A stretch of 26,475 nucleotides of DNA, from contig JAGQND010000003.1 in NCBI GenBank assembly GCA_020428265.1, forward strand, positions 1-26,475, written 5' to 3'. Position 1 is the first letter of the stretch; each line of letters begins with the position of its first letter. Under the pieces are notes generated by a model. That model was not told the origin of the DNA. It searched no databases and saw nothing but the letters and a program-made list of their open reading frames with translations. This DNA comes from Candidatus Saccharimonadota bacterium (GTDB lineage: Bacteria; Patescibacteriota; Saccharimonadia; Saccharimonadales; Saccharimonadaceae). Positions 14,504-20,840 of the stretch are shown in pieces. The position numbers and the translations under genes are program-made.

Positions 14504-15688
14504 ATGAAACGGATGTCCACCACACATTCTCGACGTTTAGCGACCTTGCGCAGTAAAGCAGGGGTTTTTGGATTGGCGGCAGTATTCACACTGGGCTCGT
14601 CTGTTTCTATTATGCAGCATGCTTTTGCAGACCAATGGGACAATCAAATAGCATCTCTTAGGGCTAAGGCCGACGAATACCAGCGCCAAGCAGATGCGCT
14701 GCGTGCTCATGGTGATACTCTGCAGAATAAACTAGATGAGATTAACGCACAAATAGCTGCTTTACAGTCTAAAATACAGGCGAATGAGTCGGAGCGAGAT
14801 AAGCTACAGAAAAACATCGAAGACAACACGCTAAAAATCAATAAAGCTCAAAATGTTTTGGGTGATGTACTGGCAGACCTATATGTAGACGACGACGTAT
14901 CGGCGCTTGAGCTACTAGCAAGTAGTAAGAACATAGGTGACTTTGTAGATAAGCAAGAGTACCGCACGTCTATACGCGACCAACTAAATAAGACAATTGC
15001 TAATATCAAGAAGCTAAAAGTTAAACTAGAGACCGACAAAAAGGCGGTAGATAAGGTACTATCGGAGCTTGATTTGCAGCGTAAAGACTTGGCAGCTACG
15101 CAAGCCGACCAGCAACAACTAGTAGACCAGACTCGTGGCGAAGAGGCTGCGTACCAAGGACTTGTAGCTAGCGCTAGGTCGCAGATGTCAGATGCGGCGG
15201 CGGCGCAGCGCGCATACTATGCTAGCCTCGGCGGCGGCAATCAGGGCGTATACGGTTCGTTCCAATATTGGGGCTGGAGCGGCGACCAAGGCTGTGGCGG
15301 CGGCTACCCATACTGTGGTCCGCAAGACTCCATGGTGGACCCTTGGCAGCTATACAATCGTGAATGCGTAAGCTACGCTGCATGGGCTATCCAAAATAGG
15401 TTTGGTCGTAGCGTAAATGGTTTTCACGGGCAGGGTAATGCCTACCAGTGGCCGTCTAGTGCAGCTATATATAGCGGGGCGTATAGGGTTTACACACCTC
15501 AGCCTGGCGATGCAGTAGTGTTGCCTCAGAGTGGAGCATTTGCACCTATAGGGCACCTTATGGTTGTGGAGTCTGTGAGTGGCGACAATGTATTTGTAAG
15601 TCAATTCAACTTCTATGGCTCTGGTCAATACAGCACTATGTGGATCAAAACATCAGGTGTGATATTCCTACGCTTCCCACCTGCTTAG
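14504..15688 (+). CDS. Secreted coiled-coil CHAP-domain peptidoglycan hydrolase (PcsB-like), copy 1
   Basis: Predicted cell-wall amidase or endopeptidase acting outside the membrane. The 394 residues divide into a signal peptide (1-42, AFA before the predicted cut), a long coiled coil (about 45-235, rich in Gln/Lys/Asp heptads), a Gly/Tyr-rich linker with C264 and C271, and a C-terminal CHAP domain. Catalytic residues are C288 (RECVSYAAW) and H351 (IGHLMVVE), with E356 as likely third member. In PcsB and related proteins the coiled coil holds the enzyme inactive until FtsX binds. Its place directly after ftsX supports the same control. It shares the coiled-coil plan and the phrase LADLYVxxDVS with the next gene, so the two are paralogues by duplication. 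Confidence 0.88.
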   Translation: MKRMSTTHSRRLATLRSKAGVFGLAAVFTLGSSVSIMQHAFADQWDNQIASLRAKADEYQRQADALRAHGDTLQNKLDEINAQIAALQSKIQANESERDKLQKNIEDNTLKINKAQNVLGDVLADLYVDDDVSALELLASSKNIGDFVDKQEYRTSIRDQLNKTIANIKKLKVKLETDKKAVDKVLSELDLQRKDLAATQADQQQLVDQTRGEEAAYQGLVASARSQMSDAAAAQRAYYASLGGGNQGVYGSFQYWGWSGDQGCGGGYPYCGPQDSMVDPWQLYNRECVSYAAWAIQNRFGRSVNGFHGQGNAYQWPSSAAIYSGAYRVYTPQPGDAVVLPQSGAFAPIGHLMVVESVSGDNVFVSQFNFYGSGQYSTMWIKTSGVIFLRFPPA

Positions 15689-15692
15689 ACTC

Positions 15693-15721
15693 TGGACAAA
15701 TTAAAGTACTTATGCTATAGT
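15693..15721 (+). promoter_or_regulatory. Promoter of second CHAP gene, leaderless
   Basis: TGGACA (15693-15698), a 17-base spacer and TATAGT (15716-15721, preceded by TGC) make a near-consensus promoter. It ends 6 bases before the ATG, with no Shine-Dalgarno sequence. This is one of the best-supported leaderless starts here. Confidence 0.75.
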
Positions 15722-15727
15722 GAGTAT

Positions 15728-16921
15728 ATGATAAAGCTTACGCTAGCACCACATAATACGCAGAGATTTACGCTCAAGCGAGCTGCGGTGTTGACTATAG
15801 CTATTGTGTTTATGTTGGCTACGCCTATACAGTTTGCGAGCGTAGTGAGTGCCGATGATTACGATGCGCGTATAGCACAAATACAAGCTCAGATTGATAC
15901 GTATCAGAATCAAATAAAAAATTTGAATGCACAGGCAGATTCGTACCAGAAAGAGTTGGACTCTTTGACGGCACAGCGGGCTATAATTCAACAAGAAATA
16001 GATAAGAAACAACTAGAGCACGACAAACTAGTGGCCGATATTGCGGCGAATGAAAAGAAAATTGAGCAAAACAAAGAAGGCTTAGGCAAGACACTGGCTG
16101 ACTTGTATGTGTCGAGTGATGTTTCGCCATTTGAAATGCTGATGAGCAGCCAAAACATTGGTGAATATATAGACAAAGAATCTTACAGAAATACCATAAA
16201 AGACAATTTGGTACGTGCTATTGCATCTATAAAACGCCTAAAGGCAGAGCTTGAAACGCAGAAAAAAGATGTAGATAGGGTGATAGCTGAGCAGCAGCTT
16301 GCGCGTGACGCGTTGGTGGCAAAAGAGCAAGAGCAGTCTAGCTTGATAGCTGAAACGCGCGGCGAGCAAGCTGCGTACTCAGGCCTTGTAGCTAAGCGCG
16401 AGCAAGAGAAAGCCGAGGTAATGCGTGCCCAGCAGGCTGCGATAGAAGCTGCTGCTAGGCGCGGTGGTGGTGTGGCAAATATCTTGCCTGGTGACCCCAA
16501 TAAAGGTGGTTACCCATGGGAGGGTGGTTGCTATGTAGATGGATACGGTATGTCACATGGTGGTACAAATGGCCTGGGCTACGATCCACTAGGCTATGGC
16601 TGTAGGCAATGCGTTAGTTATACCGCGTACAAAGTCGGCCAGCGCACGGGTAATTATCCTATGTATTGGGGCAATGCTAATATGTGGCCAGGCAGCGCGC
16701 GTGCAGCAGGCTATACTTACGGTACTACACCTAAGCCGAATTCTGTCGGAGTGATTATGGCTGGTACTTATGGGCACGTAGTGTGGGTTGAGGCAGTAAA
16801 CGGTGACGGTACTATAGATGTCAGCCAGTATAACTACTACAATGCTGGTGGCGCGGGCTGGGGCAACTATAGCAAAATGCGTGTTTCGCAGTATACTTAC
16901 GACTATTACATTTATTTCTAA
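15728..16921 (+). CDS. Secreted coiled-coil CHAP-domain peptidoglycan hydrolase (PcsB-like), copy 2
   Basis: Paralogue of the preceding gene, 397 residues, same plan: signal peptide 1-42 (VSA before the predicted cut), coiled coil about 44-245, then a Gly-rich linker and CHAP domain. Catalytic C295 lies in GYGCRQCVSYTAY and H350 in TYGHVVWVEAV, with E355 as likely third member. Linker and CHAP sequences differ much more between the copies than the coiled coils do. Inference: both share the FtsX-binding part but may cut different bonds or be used at different times. It has its own promoter and a leaderless start, whereas copy 1 has a Shine-Dalgarno sequence, so the two may be set at different levels. 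Its CHAP is rich in Tyr and Gly, as in secreted proteins. Confidence 0.88.
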   Translation: MIKLTLAPHNTQRFTLKRAAVLTIAIVFMLATPIQFASVVSADDYDARIAQIQAQIDTYQNQIKNLNAQADSYQKELDSLTAQRAIIQQEIDKKQLEHDKLVADIAANEKKIEQNKEGLGKTLADLYVSSDVSPFEMLMSSQNIGEYIDKESYRNTIKDNLVRAIASIKRLKAELETQKKDVDRVIAEQQLARDALVAKEQEQSSLIAETRGEQAAYSGLVAKREQEKAEVMRAQQAAIEAAARRGGGVANILPGDPNKGGYPWEGGCYVDGYGMSHGGTNGLGYDPLGYGCRQCVSYTAYKVGQRTGNYPMYWGNANMWPGSARAAGYTYGTTPKPNSVGVIMAGTYGHVVWVEAVNGDGTIDVSQYNYYNAGGAGWGNYSKMRVSQYTYDYYIYF

Positions 16922-16950
16922 AATACCGCTAACTTTAAGCACAGACGGTA

Positions 16951-16956
16951 TATAAT
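16951..16956 (+). promoter_or_regulatory. -10 box of the S41 protease gene
   Basis: TATAAT ends 8 bases before the GTG start. No convincing -35 is present. AGGA is only 2-3 bases from the start, too close for a normal ribosome site. Confidence 0.55.
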
Positions 16957-16964
16957 AGTAGGAA

Positions 16965-18161
16965 GTGAATAAAAATAAAGAACATAAGTGGAGTTTTAGC
17001 CCCAGTACGTTTGTGCTTGTACTGGCGCTGGTATTTTTTGTAGGTTTTAGTGCGGGTACAAAAAGTGATCAAATAGTTGGTTTTATAGGCCCAAGGATCG
17101 GGCTGAAGGTAGAAACTGGTACTTTAGACTTGTCTTCTGTGCAGACTACTTACCGCGCACTTAAGGCTAATTTTGATGGTAATTTGGATACCGATGCACT
17201 GATAAATGGTGCAAGTAGAGGTATGGTGGCTGCGGCGGGTGATACATATACGGTGTATATGGATAAAAAAGAGGCCGACGAGTTTAATAAAGATCTAACT
17301 GGTGATATAGGTGGTGGTATAGGTGCTGAGATTGGTGAGAAAAATGGTGGTCCGACTATTATAAGGGTGCTGCCAGATACTCCAGCAGCCGGGTCTGGCT
17401 TGCAGACAGATGATAAGATTGTGGGTGTAAACGACGAATCTACAAGTTCTTGGAGTGTAAATGAGACGGTAAATAAAATTCGCGGTGATATAGGTACCAC
17501 TGTGAAAATAACTGTTTTGCGCGGTGGAGAAGTGAAGGACTTTTCTATAACGAGGGCTAAAATAATTGCTCCGAGTGTACAAAGTAAGATAGAAGATGGC
17601 GTAGGTATACTTACGCTGACGAGGTTTGATGAAACTACGAGCGACCAGGCGCGTGCTGCGGCTAAAGACTTTAAAGATAAAGGCGTGCGGGCGGTAGTGC
17701 TGGACCTTCGCGGCAACGGTGGTGGCTTACTGTCGGCTGCTCAAGAAGTGGCTGGTATATGGCTGGATAAAAAGACAGTTGTGAGTGAGCGTACTGGTGG
17801 CAAGACGACAGATGAGTTGAAGTCCGGCGGCGACACTATACTAGCTGGAGTGCCGACTATAGTTTTGGTGAACGGCTCAAGTGCTAGTGCTAGTGAGATT
17901 GTGGCGGGTGCGCTGCAAGACCACGGTGCGGCTAAGTTGCTTGGCGAAAAAACATTTGGCAAGGGAAGCGTGCAGAAGTTAGTAGACTTGCCGGGTGGCG
18001 CTGTGCTTAAGGTGACGGTAGCTAAGTGGTATACGCCAAAGGGTAAGAATATTAACAAGCAGGGTATAGAGCCGAATATTAAAGTAGAACTTACGGCAGA
18101 AGATGCCAAGGCGCGTCACGACACGCAACTAGAGGCTGCTAAAGCAGAGCTGGGTAAATAA
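16965..18161 (+). CDS. C-terminal processing peptidase, PDZ/S41 family
   Basis: Membrane-anchored serine protease that trims or degrades envelope proteins from their C termini. The 398 residues contain an N-terminal anchor helix (about 14-30), a linker helix, a PDZ domain (about 110-200, GGIGAEIGEKNG...VLPDTPAAGSGLQTDDKIVGVND) and an S41 core. The catalytic serine is S308 in GSSASASEIVAGAL and the general base is K333 in TFGKGSVQ, 25 residues apart as in CtpB and Prc. The C-terminal WYTPKGKNINKQGIEPN is a CtpA/CtpB mark. GTG is the likely start because it fits the anchor and lies 8 bases after a TATAAT. In other bacteria such proteases control cell-wall hydrolases; that role here is inferred from the two neighbouring CHAP genes. 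A 3' terminator is not evident. Confidence 0.92.
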   Translation: MNKNKEHKWSFSPSTFVLVLALVFFVGFSAGTKSDQIVGFIGPRIGLKVETGTLDLSSVQTTYRALKANFDGNLDTDALINGASRGMVAAAGDTYTVYMDKKEADEFNKDLTGDIGGGIGAEIGEKNGGPTIIRVLPDTPAAGSGLQTDDKIVGVNDESTSSWSVNETVNKIRGDIGTTVKITVLRGGEVKDFSITRAKIIAPSVQSKIEDGVGILTLTRFDETTSDQARAAAKDFKDKGVRAVVLDLRGNGGGLLSAAQEVAGIWLDKKTVVSERTGGKTTDELKSGGDTILAGVPTIVLVNGSSASASEIVAGALQDHGAAKLLGEKTFGKGSVQKLVDLPGGAVLKVTVAKWYTPKGKNINKQGIEPNIKVELTAEDAKARHDTQLEAAKAELGK

Positions 18162-18187
18162 AAGTAGACGCACGAGCGTATTTGTAG

Positions 18188-18193
18188 TAATAT
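18188..18193 (+). promoter_or_regulatory. -10 box of the response regulator, leaderless geometry
   Basis: TAATAT ends 6 bases before the ATG. TAGACG at 18165-18170 is a 4/6 -35 with a 17-bp spacer. No Shine-Dalgarno sequence is seen. Confidence 0.55.
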
Positions 18194-18199
18194 AAGCAT

Positions 18200-18607
18200 A
18201 TGCAGGAACAGTCAGAAACAACAGAAACACCTAAAAAGAAGATTTTATTAGTCGAAGATGATATTTCGTTAGCAGCTGTGTATCGTTCGCGACTTGAACT
18301 CGAAGACTTTGAGATTTACGAAGTCAATAACGGCGAGCAGGCTTTGCAGGCTGCTAAAGAGTTTCAGCCAGACTTGATATTACTAGATGCTATGATGCCA
18401 AAAATTAGTGGTTTTGACGTACTAGATATACTTCGCCATACGCCAGAGACTATGAATATACGCGTGATTATGCTTACAGCTTTGTCGCAGGCTAAAGACA
18501 AAGAGAGGGCAGAGTCTCTTGGCGCTGATGATTACTTGGTGAAATCACAAGTAGTTATCGGTGATGTAGTAGACCGCGTAAAACATCACTTAGGTATGAC
18601 TGAGTAA
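18200..18607 (+). CDS. Receiver-only response regulator (CheY-like)
   Basis: A 135-residue two-component receiver with no output domain. After an 11-residue hydrophilic lead (MQEQSETTETP), the fold has its acidic pocket at E19/D20/D21, phospho-acceptor D63 (LLDAMMPKISGFD), T93 (MLTAL) and K115 (YLVKSQ), all intact. It should act by contacting another protein, as CheY or Spo0F do, not by binding DNA. It is the last gene of the envelope cluster and has a bidirectional-looking terminator after it. No kinase adjoins it; the sensorless kinase at 24388 in this window is a candidate partner, by inference only. Contrast the receiver at 25113, which has lost the Asp. Confidence 0.9.
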   Translation: MQEQSETTETPKKKILLVEDDISLAAVYRSRLELEDFEIYEVNNGEQALQAAKEFQPDLILLDAMMPKISGFDVLDILRHTPETMNIRVIMLTALSQAKDKERAESLGADDYLVKSQVVIGDVVDRVKHHLGMTE

Positions 18608-18625
18608 AAAATAATCTGAACAACA

Positions 18626-18654
18626 AAAATAGCTTCCGTAGAGGAAGCTATTTT
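18626..18654. terminator. Bidirectional terminator between response regulator and rpmA
   Basis: A 12-bp stem (18626-18637 with 18643-18654) and a 5-base loop. A run of A on the left and T on the right mean it reads as a terminator from either side. It serves the convergent pair of the response regulator (plus) and rpmA (minus). Confidence 0.85.
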
Positions 18655-18677
18655 GATATTTGTTTGAGTTAGCAGAG

Positions 18678-18950
18678 TTATTTAACGATAACTTGTGTGC
18701 GAGGCACACTCTTACCAGTAAATTTGGTCTTTTTAACTTTAACAAATGATACTATGCCTGCTGCAGCAGCGTGGATAGTGTAGTTGCGGCTCATGTATGT
18801 ACCAGGACCAGCAATTTTAGTAGCACCTGTTTGGCGTACCAAAACTTCGCCAGCGTTAACTTTCTGGCCACCAAAACGCTTAACGCCTAGGCGTTGACCA
18901 GCATTATTGTGGATGTTTTTGCTTGAGCCACCAGCTTTAACGTGTGACAT
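18678..18950 (-). CDS. rpmA: 50S ribosomal protein L27
   Basis: Component of the large subunit near the peptidyl-transferase centre. The 90-residue protein is family length, with the diagnostic N-terminal core GGSSKNIHNNAGQRLGVKRFGGQKVNAGEVLVRQTG. After the initiator it begins SHVKAGG, so there is no cleavable N-terminal extension as in Firmicutes. Elsewhere rpmA is usually beside rplU (L21); here it stands alone, with its own good promoter and a Shine-Dalgarno sequence. It is convergent with the response regulator and divergent from the orphan membrane gene. Confidence 0.97.
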   Translation of the reverse strand: MSHVKAGGSSKNIHNNAGQRLGVKRFGGQKVNAGEVLVRQTGATKIAGPGTYMSRNYTIHAAAAGIVSFVKVKKTKFTGKSVPRTQVIVK

Positions 18951-18954
18951 ATAA

Positions 18955-18960
18955 CTCCTT
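18955..18960 (-). promoter_or_regulatory. Shine-Dalgarno sequence of rpmA
   Basis: Reading on the minus strand, AAGGAG lies 4 bases before the ATG. rpmA belongs to the minority class of genes with a true ribosome site. Confidence 0.75.
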
Positions 18961-18983
18961 AGTTGCTATTAACAATCTGGTCT

Positions 18984-19012
18984 ATTGTAGCGGAAATAAG
19001 GTGATTCGTCAA
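18984..19012 (-). promoter_or_regulatory. rpmA promoter
   Basis: On the minus strand, TTGACG (19007-19012), a 17-base spacer and TACAAT (18984-18989). The leader is about 25-30 bases and holds the AAGGAG site. Together with the plus-strand promoter at 19062-19090 it accounts for much of the 18951-19132 gap. Confidence 0.8.
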
Positions 19013-19061
19013 CCCCTGTTGGATATTATTTTGTTTATCGCTATGCGCACCGGATACTTAA

Positions 19062-19090
19062 TTGACAAAAACGCTATAAATAAGTATAAT
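19062..19090 (+). promoter_or_regulatory. Perfect consensus sigma-70 promoter of the orphan membrane gene
   Basis: TTGACA (19062-19067), exactly 17 bases, TATAAT (19085-19090). It is the only perfect 12/12 match in the window. The expected start is near 19097, giving a leader of about 36 bases with a strong Shine-Dalgarno sequence. Confidence 0.85.
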
Positions 19091-19120
19091 ATGATAGACA
19101 TCGGAGTTTCGTTCTACTGA

Positions 19121-19128
19121 AGGGAGGT
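19121..19128 (+). promoter_or_regulatory. Shine-Dalgarno sequence deciding a GTG start
   Basis: AGGGAGGT lies 4 bases before GTG at 19133, which supports that start over the first in-frame ATG at 19154. Confidence 0.7.
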
Positions 19129-19132
19129 CCGC

Positions 19133-19588
19133 GTGTCGGACCGTAAGAATAAGATGCGTGAGGGCATGGGCGAATTGGCAGCTATCACCGTGGTGGCGTT
19201 GTTGGTTATTGCTATGGTGCTGACCATTCGAGATGACTCGCGGAAAAGCCCGCACGAGGAAGCACCGGTGATGGTGAGTAGCGGGTGGCACTTGTCTACG
19301 AATGAAGCTGTCGCTATGGCGCAGGCTGCGTCGGAGGATCTGAAGTCGCTGATTGGCGACATGGATGGATCTGTCGACGACAAGGTGACTGTGCTGATGG
19401 GCGCGTTTTGCGGCCGATGGGTCGACTGGAGGCTTCTGATGATCGATGATTATGACGATAGCCAGCCGTACCCGCTGCTGCAGTATCGGTTGACCGCCAA
19501 GCAGCTTTACGAAGAGTTGGTGGAGCAGTCGAAGTCTCAGCGCCTGAGTTTCTACGAGGCGCAGGGTAAGGCGTGCACTGTCATCTAG
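19133..19588 (+). CDS. Orphan single-pass membrane protein, foreign-looking codon use
   Basis: I do not recognise this 151-residue protein. It has a short basic N terminus, one hydrophobic helix (about 14-32: ELAAITVVALLVIAMVLTI) and a C-terminal soluble domain with GWHLSTNEAVAMAQAASEDL, WVDWRLLMIDDYDD and two cysteines (C93, C148). Topology would be N-in with the domain outside. Its codon use differs sharply from its neighbours: none of 6 Ile codons is ATA and none of its Leu codons is CTA, while both are common elsewhere here. Its GC is visibly higher. It is driven by the only perfect consensus promoter in the window, followed by a terminator, so it is a self-contained single-gene unit. Recent transfer, perhaps from a host or phage, is an inference. 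Small membrane-bound host-interaction or immunity functions are possible but unshown. Confidence 0.75.
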   Translation: MSDRKNKMREGMGELAAITVVALLVIAMVLTIRDDSRKSPHEEAPVMVSSGWHLSTNEAVAMAQAASEDLKSLIGDMDGSVDDKVTVLMGAFCGRWVDWRLLMIDDYDDSQPYPLLQYRLTAKQLYEELVEQSKSQRLSFYEAQGKACTVI

Positions 19589-19605
19589 TAGACGCGGTTC
19601 ACTAT

Positions 19606-19646
19606 AGGTAGTCTTGGTTGCGAAATGCAGCTTGGGCTACCTTTTT
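19606..19646 (+). terminator. Terminator after the orphan gene
   Basis: AGGTAG at 19606-19611 pairs with CTACCT at 19637-19642, and the T run continues to 19646. The inner loop of about 25 bases includes a TGC/GCA step. It lies 18 bases after the stop, and the T run is on the plus strand only. Confidence 0.6.
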
Positions 19647-19657
19647 AAATTTGACCA

Positions 19658-20818
19658 CTAAATTTTTTGCAATACTAGGATTTCGCGTGCTACTACTTGG
19701 TCTGGGCGGAAATAAAGTAAATTATCTCTAGATACGCGTACTTGTGTGTAGCCGAGTTTTTTGAGTTCGCTAATGAGTGGTAAGTGAGTGAAGTCGCCGC
19801 TGGTGCTGCGCCAAGCTGGTATACCTATGCATAGAGGCGTGCCGGGTTTGACTTGACTGCCGATATTTCGTAAGAATTCTGACACTATATGATTGCAGTT
19901 GCCGCGAACTTCTTCGAGTTTTGCAGCTGACGGTGGAGCACTGAACGGTTGGCCCAGGTAGGTTTCGCACACTACGGCATCTATAGGCTGGGACCAGGTG
20001 GCGTTCATGGCGTCACCTTGCTCGAGTTTGTATGTGTCTTTTGTGAGAAAAGTCTCGTGTAGCCACTTAAGGTTTCGGCCTGAATAATCGATCATTTTGT
20101 CGGATAAATCTGTACCGTAGACGTCGTAGCCCATAAGAAGCGCCTCTTGAAGCAGCACGCCAGTGCCACAAAATGGATCGAGTATGCGCGCATTGACTGA
20201 TGGTTGGGCGAGATTTATCATAATCTGCGCTAATTTGGGCGGTAGCATACCTACAAACGCGTCGCGCGCCGGGCGAGCTTGGTCGCGAGCGGTGTAAGAT
20301 TCTATATCTTGCTCGCCACGCGTGATAGCTAGGAATGTTTTGGGTCCGTCTTTGACGGCTATGAATTCACGTCCGCTTGGGCTTGTGAGGTGATTGTGAA
20401 TTACTTGTGCAGTGTTGAGGGTAGCAGATTTATTTGGCACGACACGTATAGACGACGTGAGTTTTTTGAGTTCTTTTTTGAGACGCAGCGAAGTGGCTCC
20501 AACTGTGTGGGGCTGAATGTTGAAACCATGCGCACTGAGGCCTATAGTAAGCTTGCCGTCGGGTATAGTGCCTACGTATTTGGTGATATTGCGTGATAAA
20601 TTGCGCTCGATTTCGCGCCAGTTGGCTGTGGGGAGTTTTACCAGTACTTCTGCGAGTTTGATGCTACCGCCGAGGCGGTTGATGTCACTAGACCCAACGG
20701 GTGCTTTTATGAGGGCGAAACCGCTATCTTTAAGAAATACGACGTTGTCGCGGCCATATACTTGATTGAGCTCGGCTAATCCGAGTTCTGGCTGTCGTCC
20801 AAGCTGTGCTATGTGCAT
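19658..20818 (-). CDS. TRM11-like RNA/SAM methyltransferase (UPF0020 family)
   Basis: A 386-residue protein with the two-part plan of TRM11/Trm14-type tRNA guanosine N2-methyltransferases. The N-terminal part (1-170) has a weak THUMP-like character. YTARDQARPARDAFVGMLPPKLAQIM (175-200) is the conserved linker, then a Rossmann core with motif I DPFCGTGVLLQEALLMGYDVYGTDLS (214-239). At the motif IV position, where N/DPPY normally lies, this protein reads CETYLGQP (284-291). This suggests changed substrate handling or a distinct subfamily. It starts 6 bases after its own TATACT and shares a 22-base symmetrical promoter with the flippase gene. The target RNA is unknown. Confidence 0.8.
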   Translation of the reverse strand: MHIAQLGRQPELGLAELNQVYGRDNVVFLKDSGFALIKAPVGSSDINRLGGSIKLAEVLVKLPTANWREIERNLSRNITKYVGTIPDGKLTIGLSAHGFNIQPHTVGATSLRLKKELKKLTSSIRVVPNKSATLNTAQVIHNHLTSPSGREFIAVKDGPKTFLAITRGEQDIESYTARDQARPARDAFVGMLPPKLAQIMINLAQPSVNARILDPFCGTGVLLQEALLMGYDVYGTDLSDKMIDYSGRNLKWLHETFLTKDTYKLEQGDAMNATWSQPIDAVVCETYLGQPFSAPPSAAKLEEVRGNCNHIVSEFLRNIGSQVKPGTPLCIGIPAWRSTSGDFTHLPLISELKKLGYTQVRVSRDNLLYFRPDQVVAREILVLQKI

Positions 20819-20840
20819 AGTATTAGTATATACTGTATAT
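20819..20840. promoter_or_regulatory. Mirror-symmetric bidirectional leaderless promoter
   Basis: This 22-base gap is centred on the palindrome AGTATATACT (20825-20834). It gives TATACT on the plus strand (20829-20834) and on the minus strand (20825-20830). Each -10 box ends exactly 6 bases from the ATG it serves. There is no room for a leader or a Shine-Dalgarno sequence on either side. Confidence 0.75.

Noticed and set aside
16922..16950. Terminator hairpin before the S41 protease gene
   Set aside because: A short ATACCG/CGGTAT inverted repeat is present but has a long loop and no T run.
17150..17716. 188-codon open frame on the minus strand within the S41 protease gene
   Set aside because: Ser/Pro/Leu-rich antisense of a clear PDZ/S41 gene, with no start signal or recognisable motif.
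19589..19657. tRNA-like or small structured RNA after the orphan gene
   Set aside because: Only a 6-bp stem and a T run are evident, with no cloverleaf or CCA end; a terminator explains it.
20766..20840. Longer flippase protein starting inside the divergent gene
   Set aside because: Its first 25 residues are antisense to the TRM11-like gene and hydrophilic; the -10 box sits right before ATG 20841.
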